Notes: a model not told the origin generated them from the letters alone. DNA of 64,000 nt from Odiellus spinosus (GCA_963920705.1 OY987234.1:1674001-1738000); one strand, 5' to 3'. Shown: positions 1 to 15,061, counted from the stretch's first letter. Numbers and translations: made by a program.

Positions 1-115
1 GGATCTGCACTTGGGAAATTTGTGGATCTGCACTTGGGAAATTTGTGGATCTGCACTTGGAAAATTTATGGATCTACACTTGGGAAATTTGTGGATCTAC
101 ATTTGGGAAATTTGT

Positions 116-137
116 AGATCTACACTTGGAAATTTGT
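116..137 (+). repeat. 22-bp monomer, class 1
   Basis: The unit starts AGATCT and reads CACTTGG then AAATTTGT, one G short of the usual three. It matches the unit at 988. Confidence 0.95.
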
Positions 138-597
138 GGATCTACATTTGGGAAATTTGTGGATCTACACTTGGGAAATTTGTGGATCTACACTTGGGAA
201 ATTTGTGGATCTGCACTTGGGAAATTTGTGGATCTGCACTTGGGAACTTTGTGGATCTGCACTTGGGAAAATTGTGGATCTGCACTTGGCAAATTTGTGG
301 ATCTGCACTTGGGAACTTTGTGGATCTGCACTTGGGAAAATTGTGGATCTGCACTAGGCAAATTTGTGGATCTGCACTTGGGAGATTTGTGGATCTACAC
401 TTGGGAAATTTGTGGATCTACATTTGGGAAATTTGTGGATCTGCACTTAGGAAATTTGTGGATCTACACTTGGGAAATTTGTGGATCTACATTTGGGAAA
501 TTTGTGGATCTACACTTGGGAAATTTGTGGATCTACACTTGGGAAATTTGTGGATCTGAACTTGTGAAATTTGTGGATCTGCACTTGGGAAATTTGT

Positions 598-619
598 GGA
601 TCTACACTTGGAAATTTGT
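598..619 (+). repeat. 22-bp monomer, class 1
   Basis: It has the same one-G loss (CACTTGG then AAATTTGT) in a unit that starts GGATCTA. It matches the unit at 1470. Confidence 0.95.
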
Positions 620-987
620 GGATCTACATTTGGGAAATTTGTGGATCTACACTTGGGAAATTTGTGGATCTACACTTGGGAAATTTGTGGATCTGCACTT
701 GGGAAATTTGTGGATCTGCACTTGGGAACTTTGTGGATCTGCACTTGGGAAAATTGTGGATCTGCACTTGGCAAATTTGTGGATCTGCACTTGGGAACTT
801 TGTGGATCTGCACTTGGGAAAATTGTGGATCTGCACTAGGCAAATTTGTGGATCTGCACTTGGGAAATTTGTGGATCTACACTTGGGAAATTTGTGGATC
901 TACATTTGGGAAATTTGTGGATCTGCACTTGGAAAATTTATGGATCTACACTTGGGAAATTTGTGGATCTACATTTGGGAAATTTGT

Positions 988-1009
988 AGATCTACACTTG
1001 GAAATTTGT
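988..1009 (+). repeat. 22-bp monomer, class 1
   Basis: This is the 872-bp counterpart of the unit at 116, including its AGATCT start. Confidence 0.95.
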
Positions 1010-1469
1010 GGATCTACATTTGGGAAATTTGTGGATCTACACTTGGGAAATTTGTGGATCTACACTTGGGAAATTTGTGGATCTGCACTTGGGAAATTTG
1101 TGGATCTGCACTTGGGAACTTTGTGGATCTGCACTTGGGAAAATTGTGGATCTGCACTTGGCAAATTTGTGGATCTGCACTTGGGAACTTTGTGGATCTG
1201 CACTTGGGAAAATTGTGGATCTGCACTAGGCAAATTTGTGGATCTGCACTTGGGAGATTTGTGGATCTACACTTGGGAAATTTGTGGATCTACATTTGGG
1301 AAATTTGTGGATCTGCACTTGGGAAATTTGTGGATCTACACTTGGGAAATTTGTGGATCTACATTTGGGAAATTTGTGGATCTACACTTGGGAAATTTGT
1401 GGATCTACACTTGGGAAATTTGTGGATCTGAACTTGTGAAATTTGTGGATCTGCACTTGGGAAATTTGT

Positions 1470-1491
1470 GGATCTACACTTGGAAATTTGT
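1470..1491 (+). repeat. 22-bp monomer, class 1
   Basis: This is the 872-bp counterpart of the unit at 598. I saw no class 1 unit to the right of it. Confidence 0.95.
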
Positions 1492-1579
1492 GGATCTACA
1501 TTTGGGAAATTTGTGGATCTACACTTGGGAAATTTGTGGATCTACACTTGGGAAATTTGTGGATCTGCACTTGGGAAAT

Positions 1580-4500
1580 TTGTGGATCTGCACTTGGGAA
1601 CTTTGTGGATCTGCACTTGGGAAAATTGTGGATCTGCACTTGGCAAATTTGTGGATCTGCACTTGGGAACTTTGTGGATCTGCACTTGGGAAAATTGTGG
1701 ATCTGCACTAGGCAAATTTGTGGATCTGCACTTGGGAAATTTGTGGATCTACACTTGGGAAATTTGTGGATCTACATTTGGGAAATTTGTGGATCTGCAC
1801 TTGGGAAATTTGTGGATCTACACTTGGGAAATTTGTGGATCTACATTTGGGAAATTTGTGGATCTACACTTGGGAAATTTGTGGATCTACACTTGGGAAA
1901 TTTGTGGATCTGAACTTGTGAAATTTGTGGATCTGCACTTGGGAAATTTGTGGATCTGCACTTGGAAAATTTATGGATCTACACTTGGGAAATTTGTGGA
2001 TCTACATTTCGGAAATTTGTGGATCTACACTTGGGAAATTTGTGGATCTACACTTGGGAAATTTGTGGATCTACACTTGGGAAATTTGTGGGTCTACACT
2101 TGGGGAATTTGTGGATCTACACTCGGGAAATTTGTTGATCTACACTCGGGAAATTTGTTGATCTACACTCGGGAAATTTGTGGATCTACACTTGGGAAAT
2201 TTGGTGATCTACACTTGGGAAATTTGTGGATCTACACTTGGGAAATTTGTGGATCTGTACTTGGGAAATTTGTGGATCTACACTTGGGAAATTTGTGGAT
2301 CTACACTTGGGAAATTTGATTATCTGCACTTGGAAAATTTGTGGATGTGCACTTGGGAAATTTGTGGATCTGCACTTGGGAACTTTGTGGATCTGCACTT
2401 GGGAAAATTGTGGATCTGCACTTGGCAAATTTGTGGATCTGCACTTGGGAACTTTGTTTATCTGCACTTGGGAAAATTGTGGATCTGCACTTGGCAAATT
2501 TGTGGATCTGCACTTGGGAAATTTGTGGATCTGCACTTGGGAAATTTGTGGATCTGCACTTGGAAAATTTATGGATCTACACTTGGTAAATTTGTTGATC
2601 TACACTCGGGAAATTTGTGGATCTACATTTGGGAAATTTGTGGATCTACACTTGGGAAATTTGTTGATCTACACTCGGGAAATTTGTGGATCTGCACTTG
2701 GCAAATTTGTGGATCTGCACTTGGGAAATTTGTGGATCTACACTTGGGAAATTTGTGGATCTACATTTGGGAAATTTGTGGATCTACACTTGGGAAATTT
2801 GTGGACCTACATTTGGGAAATTTGTGGATCTGCACTTGGGAAATTTGTGGATCTACACTTGGGAAATTTGTGGATCTACATTTGGGAAATTTGTGGATCT
2901 ACACTTGGGAAATTTGTGGATCTACACTTGGGAAATTTGTGGATCTGAACTTGGGAAATTTGTGGATCTGCACTTGGGAAATTTGTGGATCTGCACTTGG
3001 AAAATTTATGGATCTAAACTTGGGTAATTTGTGGATCTACATTTCGGAAATTTGTGGATCTACACTTGGGAAATTTGTGGATCTACACTTGGGAAATTTG
3101 TGGATCTACACTTGGGAAATTTGTGGGTCTACACTTGGGGAATTTGTGGATCTACACTCGGGAAATTTGTTGATCTACACTCGGGAAATTTGTTGATCTA
3201 CACTCGGGAAATTTGTGGATCTACACTTGGGAAATTTGGTGATCTACACTTGGGAAATTTGTGGATCTACACTTGGGAAATTTGTGGATCTGTACTTGGG
3301 AAATTTGTGGATCTACACTTGGGAAATTTGATTATCTGCACTTGGAAAATTTGTGGATGTGCACTTGGGAAATTTGTGGATCTGCACTTGGGAACTTTGT
3401 GGATCTGCACTTGGGAAAATTGTGGATCTGCACTTGGGAACTTTGTGGATCTGCACTTGGGAAAATTGTGGATCTGCACTTGGCAAATTTGTGGATCTGC
3501 ACTTGGGAACTTTGTGGATCTGCACTTGGGAAAATTGTGGATCTGCACTAGGCAAATTTGTGGATCTGCACTTGGGAAATTTGTGGATCTACACTTGGGA
3601 AATTTGTGGATCTACATTTGGGAAATTTGTGGATCTGCACTTGGGAAATTTGTGGATCTACACTTGGGAAATTTGTGGATCTACATTTGGGAAATTTGTG
3701 GATCTACACTTGGGAAATTTGTGGATCTACACTTGGGAAATTTGTGGATCTGAACTTGTGAAATTTGTGGATCTGCACTTGGGAAATTTGTGGATCTGCA
3801 CTTGGAAAATTTATGGATCTACACTTGGGAAATTTGTGGATCTACATTTCGGAAATTTGTGGATCTACACTTGGGAAATTTGTGGATCTACACTTGGGAA
3901 ATTTGTGGATCTACACTTGGGAAATTTGTGGGTCTACACTTGGGGAATTTGTGGATCTACACTCGGGAAATTTGTTGATCTACACTCGGGAAATTTGTTG
4001 ATCTACACTCGGGAAATTTGTGGATCTACACTTGGGAAATTTGGTGATCTACACTTGGGAAATTTGTGGATCTACACTTGGGAAATTTGTGGATCTGTAC
4101 TTGGGAAATTTGTGGATCTACACTTGGGAAATTTGTGGATCTACACTTGGGAAATTTGATTATCTGCACTTGGAAAATTTGTGGATGTGCACTTGGGAAA
4201 TTTGTGGATCTGCACTTGGGAACTTTGTGGATCTGCACTTGGGAAAATTGTGGATCTGCACTTGGCAAATTTGTGGATCTGCACTTGGGAACTTTGTTTA
4301 TCTGCACTTGGGAAAATTGTGGATCTGCACTTGGCAAATTTGTGGATCTGCACTTGGGAAATTTGTGGATCTGCACTTGGGAAATTTGTGGATCTGCACT
4401 TGGAAAATTTATGGATCTACACTTGGTAAATTTGTTGATCTACACTCGGGAAATTTGTGGATCTACATTTGGGAAATTTGTGGATCTACACTTGGGAAAT

Positions 4501-5277
4501 TTGTTGATCTACACTCGGGAAATTTGTGGATCTGCACTTGGCAAATTTGTGGATCTGCACTTGGGAAATTTGTGGATCTACACTTGGGAAATTTGTGGAT
4601 CTACATTTGGGAAATTTGTGGATCTACACTTGGGAAATTTGTGGACCTACATTTGGGAAATTTGTGGATCTGCACTTGGGAAATTTGTGGATCTACACTT
4701 GGGAAATTTGTGGATCTACATTTGGGAAATTTGTGGATCTACACTTGGGAAATTTGTGGATCTACACTTGGGAAATTTGTGGATCTGAACTTGGGAAATT
4801 TGTGGATCTGCACTTGGGAAATTTGTGGATCTGCACTTGGAAAATTTATGGATCTAAACTTGGGTAATTTGTGGATCTACATTTCGGAAATTTGTGGATC
4901 TACACTTGGGAAATTTGTGGATCTACACTTGGGAAATTTGTGGATCTACACTTGGGAAATTTGTGGGTCTACACTTGGGGAATTTGTGGATCTACACTCG
5001 GGAAATTTGTTGATCTACACTCGGGAAATTTGTTGATCTACACTCGGGAAATTTGTGGATCTACACTTGGGAAATTTGGTGATCTACACTTGGGAAATTT
5101 GTGGATCTACACTTGGGAAATTTGTGGATCTGTACTTGGGAAATTTGTGGATCTACACTTGGGAAATTTGATTATCTGCACTTGGAAAATTTGTGGATGT
5201 GCACTTGGGAAATTTGTGGATCTGCACTTGGGAACTTTGTGGATCTGCACTTGGGAAAATTGTGGATCTGCACTTGG
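1580..5277 (+). repeat. 1,840-bp higher-order repeat, two tandem copies
   Basis: Bases 1580-3437 match 3420-5277 at an offset of 1,840 bp (80 monomers, no short units). The copies share rare variants: CATTTCGG, runs of CTCGGG with TTGTTGATC, GTGGGTC followed by TTGGGGAAT, GTTTATCTGC, and the GATTATCTGC monomer. The left edge is shown by GGGAAATT at 1571-1578 against GGGAAAAT at 3411-3418. The right edge is shown by CTTGGGAAC in the left copy against CTTGGCAAA near 5275. Confidence 0.85.
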
Positions 5278-5399
5278 CAAATTTGTGGATCTGCACTTGG
5301 GAACTTTGTTTATCTGCACTTGGGAAAATTGTGGATCTGCACTTGGCAAATTTGTGGATCTGCACTTGGGAAATTTGTGGATCTGCACTTGGCAAATTT

Positions 5400-8394
5400 G
5401 TGGATCTGCACTTGGAAAATTTATGGATCTACACTTGGTAAATTTGTTGATCTACACTCGGGAAATTTGTGGATCTACACTTGGGAAATTTGGTGATCTA
5501 CACTTGGGAAATTTGTGGATCTACATTTGGGAAATTTGTGGATCTACACTTGGGAAATTTGTTGATCTACACTCGGGAAATTTGTGGATCTGCACTTGGC
5601 AAATTTGTGGATCTGCACTTGGGAAATTTGTGGATCTACACTTGGGAAATTTGTGGATCTACATTTGGGAAATTTGTGGATCTACACTTGGGAAATTTGT
5701 GGATCTACACTTGGGAAATTTGTGGATCTACACTTGGGAAATTTGTGGGTCTACACTGGGGAAATTTGTGGATCTACACTTGGGAAATTTGTGGATCTAC
5801 ACTTGGGAAATTTGTGGATCTACACTTGGGAAATTTGGTGATCTACACTTGGGAAATTTGTGGATCTACACTTGGGAAATTTGTGGATCTACACTTGGGA
5901 AATTTGTGGATCTACACTAGGGAGATTTGTGGATCTACACTTGGGAAATTTGTGGATCTACACTTGGGAAATTTGTGGATCTACACTTGGGAACTTTGTG
6001 GATCTGCACTTGGAAAATTTATGGATCTACACTTGGTAAATTTGTTGATCTACACTCGGGAAATTTGTGGATCTACACTTGGGAAATTTGGTGATCTACA
6101 CTTGGGAAATTTGTGGATCTACATTTGGGAAATTTGTGGATCTACACTTGGGAAATTTGTTGATCTACACTCGGGAAATTTGTGGATCTGCACTTGGCAA
6201 ATTTGTGGATCTGCACTTGGGAAATTTGTGGATCTACACTTGGGAAATTTGTGGATCTACATTTGGGAAATTTGTGGATCTACACTTGGGAAATTTGTGG
6301 ATCTACACTTGGGAAATTTGTGGATCTACACTTGGGAAATTTGTGGGTCTACACTGGGGAAATTTGTGGATCTACACTTGGGAAATTTGTGGATCTACAC
6401 TTGGGAAATTTGTGGATCTACACTTGGGAAATTTGGTGATCTACACTTGGGAAATTTGTGGATCTACACTTGGGAAATTTGTGGATCTACACTTGGGAAA
6501 TTTGTGGATCTACATTTGGGAAATTTGTGGATCTGCACTTGGGAAATTTGTGGATCTACACTTGGGAAATTTGTGGATCTACATTTGGGAAATTTGTGGA
6601 TCTACACTTGGGAAATTTGTGGATCTACACTTGGGAAATTTGTGGATCTGAACTTGGGAAATTTGTGGATCTGCACTTGGGAAATTTGTGGATCTGCACT
6701 TGGAAAATTTATGGATCTACACTTGGGAAATTTGTGGATCTACATTTAGGAAATTTGTGGATCTACACTTGGGAAATTTGTGGATCTACACTTGGGAAAT
6801 TTGTGGATCTACACTTGGGAAATTTGTGGGTCTACACTTGGGGAATTTGTGGATCTACACTCGGGAAATTTGTTGATCTACACTCGGGAAATTTGTTGAT
6901 CTACACTCGGGAAATTTGTGGATCTACACTTGGGAAATTTGGTGATCTACACTTGGGAAATTTGTGGATCTACACTTGGGAAATTTGTGGATCTGTACTT
7001 GGGAAATTTGTGGATCTACACTTGGGAAATTTGTGGATCTACACTTGGGAAATTTGATTATCTGCACTTGGAAAATTTGTGGATGTGCACTTGGGAAATT
7101 TGTGGATCTGCACTTGGGAACTTTGTGGATCTGCACTTGGGAAAATTGTGGATCTGCACTTGGCAAATTTGTGGATCTGCACTTGGGAACTTTGTTTATC
7201 TGCACTTGGGAAAATTGTGGATCTGTACTTGGCAAATTTGTGGATCTGCACTTGGGAAATTTGTGGATCTGCACTTGGGAAATTTGTGGATCTGCACTTG
7301 GAAAATTTATGGATCTACACTTGGTAAATTTGTTGATCTACACTCGGGAAATTTGTGGATCTACACTTGGGAAATTTGGTGATCTACACTTGGGAAATTT
7401 GTGGATCTACATTTGGGAAATTTGTGGATCTACACTTGGGAAATTTGTTGATCTACACTCGGGAAATTTGTGGATCTGCACTTGGCAAATTTGTGGATCT
7501 GCACTTGGGAAATTTGTGGATCTACACTTGGGAAATTTGTGGATCTACATTTGGGAAATTTGTGGATCTACACTTGGGAAATTTGTGGATCTACACTTGG
7601 GAAATTTGTGGATCTACACTTGGGAAATTTGTGGGTCTACACTGGGGAAATTTGTGGATCTACACTTGGGAAATTTGTGGATCTACACTTGGGAAATTTG
7701 TGGATCTACACTTGGGAAATTTGGTGATCTACACTTGGGAAATTTGTGGATCTACACTTGGGAAATTTGTGGATCTACACTTGGGAAATTTGTGGATCTA
7801 CACTAGGGAAATTTGTGGATCTACACTTGGGAAATTTGTGGATCTACACTTGGGAAATTTGTGGATCTACACTTGGGAACTTTGTGGATCTGCACTTGGA
7901 AAATTTATGGATCTACACTTGGTAAATTTGTTGATCTACACTCGGGAAATTTGTGGATCTACACTTGGGAAATTTGGTGATCTACACTTGGGAAATTTGT
8001 GGATCTACATTTGGGAAATTTGTGGATCTACACTTGGGAAATTTGTTGATCTACACTCGGGAAATTTGTGGATCTGCACTTGGCAAATTTGTGGATCTGC
8101 ACTTGGGAAATTTGTGGATCTACACTTGGGAAATTTGTGGATCTACATTTGGGAAATTTGTGGATCTACACTTGGGAAATTTGTGGATCTACACTTGGGA
8201 AATTTGTGGATCTACACTTGGGAAATTTGTGGATCTACACTGGGGAAATTTGTGGATCTACACTTGGGAAATTTGTGGATCTACACTTGGGAAATTTGTG
8301 GATCTACACTTGGGAAATTTGGTGATCTACACTTGGGAAATTTGTGGATCTACACTTGGGAAATTTGTGGATCTACACTTGGGAAATTTGTGGA
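5400..8394 (+). repeat. 598-bp doublets within a 1,886-bp repeat
   Basis: Bases 5400-5910 match 5998-6508 at 598 bp (26 monomers), and 7286-7796 match 7884-8394 at the same offset. The first doublet matches the second at 1,886 bp (82 monomers). Markers are CTTGGTAAATTTG followed by TTGATC, TTTGGTGATC, and the GTGGGTC plus CACTGGGG pair. In the last member GTGGGTC reads GTGGATC, a copy-specific change near 8230. The stretch between the doublets (about 6640-7330) matches the 1,840-bp units at 2,898 bp, so an older block is embedded here. Confidence 0.8.
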
Positions 8395-8689
8395 TCTACA
8401 CTAGGGAAATTTGTGGATCTACACTTGGGAAATTTGTGGATCTACACTTGGGAATTTTGTGGATCTGCACTTGGGAAATTTGTGGATCTACATTTGGGAA
8501 ATTTGTGGATCTACACTTGGGAAATTTGTGGATCTGCACTTGGGAAATTTGTGGATCTACACTTGGGAAATTTGTGGATCTACATTTGGGAAATTTGTGG
8601 ATCTACACTTGGGAAATTTGTGGATCTACATTTGGGAAATTTGTGGATCTACACTTGGGAAATTTGATTATCTGCACTTGGGAAATTTG

Positions 8690-11600
8690 TGGATCTACAC
8701 TTGGGAAATTTGTGGATCTACATTTGGGAAATTTGTGGATCTACACTTGGGAAATTTGTGGATCTACACTTAGGAAATTTGTGGATCTACACTTGGGAAA
8801 TTTGTGGATCTACACTTGGGAAATTTGATTATCTGCACTTGGAAAATTTGTGGATGTGCACTTGGGAAATTTGTGGATCTGTACTTGGGAACTTTGTGGA
8901 TCTGCACTTGGGAAAATTGTGGATCTGCACTTGGGAAATTTGTGGATCTGCACTTGGGAAATTTGTGTATCTACACTTGGGAAATTTGTGGATCTACATT
9001 TGGGAAATTTGTGGATCTACATTTGGGAAATTTGTGGATGTGCACTTGGGAAATTAGTGGATCTACACTTGGGAAATTTGGTGATCTACACTTGGGAAAT
9101 TTGTGGATCTACACTTGGGAAATTTGGTGATCTACACTTGGGATATTTGATTATCTGAACTTGGAAAATTTGTGGATGTTCACTTGGGAAATTTGTGGAT
9201 CTGCACTTGGGAAAATTGTGGATCTGCACTTGGGAATTTTGTGGATCTGCACTTGGGAAATTTGTGGATCTACATTTGGGAAATTTGTGGATCTACACTT
9301 GGGAAATTTGTGGATCTGCACTTGGGAAATTTGTGGATCTACACTTGGGAAATTTGTGGATCTACATTTGGGAAATTTGTGGATCTACACTTGGGAAATT
9401 TGTGGATCTACATTTGGGAAATTTGTGGATCTACACTTGGGAAATTTGTGGATCTACACTTGGGAAAATTGTGGATCTACACTTGGGAAATTTGTGGGTC
9501 TACACTTGGGAAATTTGTGGATCTACACTTGGGAAATTTGTGGATCTACACTTGGGAAATTTGTGGATCTACACTTGGGAAATTTGTGGATCTACACTTG
9601 GGAAATTTAAGGATCTACATTTGGGAAATTTGTGGATCTACACTTGGGAAATTTGTGGATCTTCACTTAGGAAATTTGTGGATCTACACTTGGGAAATTT
9701 GTGGATCTACACTTGGGAAATTTGATTATCTGCACTTGGGAAAATTGTGGATCTGCACTTGGGAAATTTGTGGATCTGCACTTGGGAAATTTGTGTATCT
9801 ACACTTGGGAAATTTGTGGATCTACATTTGGGAAATTTGTGGATCTACATTTGGGAAATTTGTGGATGTGCACTTGGGAAATTTGTGGATCTACACTTGG
9901 GAAATTTGGTGATCTACACTTGGGAAATTTGTGGATCTACACTTGGGAAATTTGGTGATCTACACTTGGGATATTTGATTATCTGCACTTGGAAAATTTG
10001 TGGATGTTCACTTGGGAAATTTGTGGATCTGCACTTGGGAAAATTGTGGATCTGCACTTGGGAATTTTGTGGATCTGCACTTGGGAAATTTGTGGATCTA
10101 CATTTGGGAAATTTGTGGATCTACACTTGGGAAATTTGTGGATCTGCACTTGGGAAATTTGTGGATCTACACTTGGGAAATTTGTGGATCTACATTTGGG
10201 AAATTTGTGGATCTACACTTGGGAAATTTGTGGATCTACATTTGGGAAATTTGTGGATCTACACTTGGGAAATTTGTGGATCTGCACTTGGGAACTTTGT
10301 GGATCTGCACTTGGGAAAATTGTGGATCTACACTTGGGAAATTTGTGGATCTACACTTGGGAAATTTGTGGATCTACACTTGGGAAATTTGGTGATCTAC
10401 ACTTGGGAAATTTGTGGATCTACACTTGGGAAATTTGTGGATCTACACTTGGGAAATTTGTGGATCTACATTTGGGAAATTTGTGGATCTACACTTGGGA
10501 AATTTGTGGATCTACACTTAGGAAATTTGTGGATCTACACTTGGGAAATTTGTGGATCTACACTTGGGAAATTTGATTATCTGCACTTGGAAAATTTGTG
10601 GATGTGCACTTGGGAAATTTGTGGATCTGTACTTGGGAACTTTGTGGATCTGCACTTGGGAAAATTGTGGATCTGCACTTGGGAAATTTGTGGATCTGCA
10701 CTTGGGAAATTTGTGGATCTACACTTGGGAAATTTGTGGATCTACATTTGGGAAATTTGTGGATCTACATTTGGGAAATTTGTGGATGTGCACTTGGGAA
10801 ATTAGTGGATCTACACTTGGGAAATTTGGTGATCTACACTTGGGAAATTTGTGGATCTACACTTGGGAAATTTGGTGATCTACACTTGGGATATTTGATT
10901 ATCTGAACTTGGAAAATTTGTGGATGTTCACTTGGGAAATTTGTGGATCTGCACTTGGGAAAATTGTGGATCTGCACTTGGGAATTTTGTGGATCTGCAC
11001 TTGGGAAATTTGTGGATCTACATTTGGGAAATTTGTGGATCTACACTTGGGAAATTTGTGGATCTGCACTTGGGAAATTTGTGGATCTACACTTGGGAAA
11101 TTTGTGGATCTACATTTGGGAAATTTGTGGATCTACACTTGGGAAATTTGTGGATCTACATTTGGGAAATTTGTGGATCTACACTTGGGAAATTTGTGGA
11201 TCTACACTTGGGAAAATTGTGGATCTACACTTGGGAAATTTGTGGGTCTACACTTGGGAAATTTGTGGATCTACACTTGGGAAATTTGTGGATCTACACT
11301 TGGGAAATTTGTGGATCTACACTTGGGAAATTTGTGGATCTACACTTGGGAAATTTAAGGATCTACATTTGGGAAATTTGTGGATCTACACTTGGGAAAT
11401 TTGTGGATCTTCACTTAGGAAATTTGTGGATCTACACTTGGGAAATTTGTGGATCTACACTTGGGAAATTTGATTATCTGCACTTGGGAAAATTGTGGAT
11501 CTGCACTTGGGAAATTTGTGGATCTGCACTTGGGAAATTTGTGTATCTACACTTGGGAAATTTGTGGATCTACATTTGGGAAATTTGTGGATCTACATTT

Positions 11601-13050
11601 GGGAAATTTGTGGATGTGCACTTGGGAAATTTGTGGATCTACACTTGGGAAATTTGGTGATCTACACTTGGGAAATTTGTGGATCTACACTTGGGAAATT
11701 TGGTGATCTACACTTGGGATATTTGATTATCTGCACTTGGAAAATTTGTGGATGTTCACTTGGGAAATTTGTGGATCTGCACTTGGGAAAATTGTGGATC
11801 TGCACTTGGGAATTTTGTGGATCTGCACTTGGGAAATTTGTGGATCTACATTTGGGAAATTTGTGGATCTACACTTGGGAAATTTGTGGATCTGCACTTG
11901 GGAAATTTGTGGATCTACACTTGGGAAATTTGTGGATCTACATTTGGGAAATTTGTGGATCTACACTTGGGAAATTTGTGGATCTACATTTGGGAAATTT
12001 GTGGATCTACACTTGGGAAATTTGTGGATCTGCACTTGGGAAATTTGTGGATCTACACTTGGGAAATTTGTGGGTCTACACTTGGGAAATTTGTGGATCT
12101 ACACTTGGGAAATTTGTGGATCTACACTTGGGAAATTTGGTGATCTACACTTGGGAAATTTGTGGATCTACACTTGGGAAATTTGTGGATCTACACTTGG
12201 GAAATTTAAGGATCTACATTTGGGAAATTTGTGGATCTACACTTGGGAAATTTGTGGATCTACACTTAGGAAATTTGTGGATCTACACTTGGGAAATTTG
12301 TGGATCTACACTTGGGAAATTTGATTATCTGCACTTGGAAAATTTGTGGATGTGCACTTGGGAAATTTGTGGATCTGTACTTGGGAACTTTGTGGATCTG
12401 CACTTGGGAAAATTGTGGATCTGCACTTGGGAAATTTGTGGATCTGCACTTGGGAAATTTGTGGATCTACACTTGGGAAATTTGTGGATCTACATTTGGG
12501 TAATTTGTGGATCTACATTTGGGAAATTTGTGGATGTGCACTTGGGAAATTTGTGGATCTACACTTGGGAAATTTGGTGATCTACACTTGGGAAATTTGT
12601 GGATCTACACTTGGGAAATTTGGTGATCTACACTTGGGATATTTGATTATCTGCACTTGGAAAATCTGTGGATGTTCACTTGGGAAATTTGTGGATCTGC
12701 ACTTGGGAAAATTGTGGATCTGCACTTGGGAATTTTGTGGATCTGCACTTGGGAAATTTGTGGATCTACATTTGGAAAATTTGTGGATCTACACTTGGGA
12801 AATTTGTGGATCTGCACTTGGGAAATTTGTGGATCTACACTTGGGAAATTTGTGGATCTACATTTGGGAAATTTGTGGATCTACACTTGGGAAATTTGTG
12901 GATCTACATTTGGGAAATTTGTGGATCTACACTTGGGAAATTTGTGGATCTACACTTGGGAAATTTGTGGATCTACACTTGGGAAATTTGTGGGTCTACA
13001 CTTGGGAAATTTGTGGATCTACACTTGGGAAATTTGTGGATCTACACTTG
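8690..13050 (+). repeat. 1,748-bp higher-order repeat, about 2.5 copies
   Basis: Blocks beginning near 8690, 10438 and 12186 match at 1,748 bp (76 monomers). Diagnostic variants are GGGATATTTGATTATC, GGATGTTCAC, GGGAATTTTGTGG, AAATTTAAGG and GTGTATC. A partial internal repeat at 828 bp (36 monomers) joins the GGATGTTCAC markers at about 9173 and 10001, and again at 10921 and 11749; the next step is 920 bp. The third copy is cut short: near 13.05 kb two extra monomers shift the AAATTTAAGG marker to 1,794 bp. The copies differ by scattered single-base changes. Confidence 0.8.
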
Positions 13051-15061
13051 GGAAATTTGTGGATCTACACTTGGGAAATTTGGTGATCTACACTTGGGAA
13101 ATTTGTGGATCTACACTTGGGAAATTTGTGGATCTACACTTGGGAAATTTAAGGATCTACATTTGGGAAATTTGTGGATCTACACTTGGGAAATTTGTGG
13201 ATCTACACTTAGGAAATTTGTGGATCTACACTTGGGAAATTTGTGGATCTACACTTGGGAAATTTGATTATCTGCACTTGGAAAATTTGTGGATGTGCAC
13301 TTGGGAAATTTGTGGATCTGTACTTGGGAACTTTGTGGATCTGCACTTGGGAAAATTGTGGATCTGCACTTGGGAAATTTGTGGATCTGCACTTGGGAAA
13401 TTTGTGGATCTACACTTGGGAAATTTGTGGATCTACATTTGGGAAATTTGTGGATCTACATTTGGGAAATTTGTGGATGTGCACTTGGGAAATTTTTGGA
13501 TCTACACTTGGGAAATTTGGTGATCTACACTTGGGAAATTTGTGGATCTACACTTGGGAAATTTGGTGATCTACACTTGGGATATTTGATTATCTGCACT
13601 TGGAAAATTTGTGGATGTGCACTTGGGAAATTTGTGGATCTGCACTTGGGAAAATTGTGGATCTGCACTTGGGGAATTTGTGGATCTGCACTTGGGAAAT
13701 TTGTGGATCTGCACTTGGGAAATTTGTGGATCTGCACTTGGAAAATTTGTGGATCTGCACTTTTGAAATTTGTGGATTTGCACTTGGGAAATTTGTGGAT
13801 CTACACTTGGGAAATTTGTGGATCTACACTTGGGAAATTTGGTGATCTACATTTGGGAAATTTGTGGATCTACACTTGGGAAATTTGTGGATCTACACTT
13901 GGGAAATTTGTGGATCTACATTTGGGAAATTTGTGGATCTACATTTGGGAAATTTGTGGATCTGCACTTGGGAACTTTGTGGATCTGCACTTGGGAAAAT
14001 TGTGGATCTGCACTTGGGAAATTTGTGGATCTGCACTTGGGAAATTTGTGGATCTACATTTGGGAAATTTGTGGATCTGCATTTGGGAAATTTGTGGATG
14101 TGCACTTGGGAAATTTGTGGATCTACACTTGGAAAATTTGTGGATCTACATTTGGGAAATTTGTGGATCTACACTTGGGAAATTTGTGGATCTACACATG
14201 GGAAATTTGATTATCTGCACTTGGAAAATTTGTGGATGTGCACTTGGGAAATTTGTGGATCTGTACTTGGGAACTTTGTGGATCTGCACTTGGGAAAATT
14301 GTGGATCTGCACTTGGGAAATTTGTGGATCTGCACTTGGGAAATTTGTGGATCTACACTTGGGAAATTTGTGGATCTACATTTGGGAAATTTGTGGATCT
14401 GCATTTGGGAAATTTGTGGATGTGCACTTGGGAAATTTGTGGATCTACACTTGGAAAATTTGTGGATGTTCACTTGGGAAATTTGTGGATCTGCACTTGG
14501 GAAAATTGTGGATCTGCACTTGGGAAATTTGTGGATCTGCACTTGGGAAATTTGTGGATCTACATTTGGGAAATTTGTGGATCTACACTTGGGAAATTTG
14601 TGGATCTGCACTTGGGAAATTTGTGGATCTACACTTGGGAAATTTGTGGATCTACATTTGGGAAATTTGTGGATCTACACTTGGGAAATTTGTGGATCTA
14701 CATTTGGGAAATTTGTGGATCTACACTTGGGAAATTTGTGGATCTACACTTGGGAAATTTGTGGATCTACACTTGGGAAATTTGTGGGTCTACACTTGGG
14801 AAATTTGTGGATCTACACTTGGGAAATTTGTGGATCTACACTTGGGAAATTTGTGGATCTACACTTTTGAAATTTGGTGATCTACACTTGGGAAATTTGT
14901 GGATCTACACTTGGGAAATTTGTGGATCTACATTTGGGAAATTTGTGGATCTACACTTGGGAAATTGGTGGATCTACATTTGGGAAATTTGTGGATCTAC
15001 ACTTGGGAAAATTGTGGATCTGCACTTGGGAAATTTGTGGATCTGCACTTGGGAAATTTGT

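Larger units (their letters stand above)
47..1790 (+). repeat. 872-bp higher-order repeat, two tandem copies
   Basis: Bases 47-918 and 919-1790 match at an offset of 872 bp (38 monomers, two of them 22 bp). Shared markers are the TTTAT ending of the first monomer, the GGGAGATTT variant (380 and 1252), the CACTAGGC variant and the 22-bp monomers (116 with 988; 598 with 1470). Inside each copy a second arrangement repeats at 482 and 390 bp, so the unit itself arose by an unequal duplication. Before 47 and after 1790 the match at this offset breaks down. Confidence 0.85.

Noticed and set aside
2005-2030. CENP-B box-like sequence in the TTTCGG variants
   Set aside because: TTCG followed by GAAATTTGTGG lacks the required A and CGGG positions of the box. 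The consensus monomer has no CpG and cannot match.
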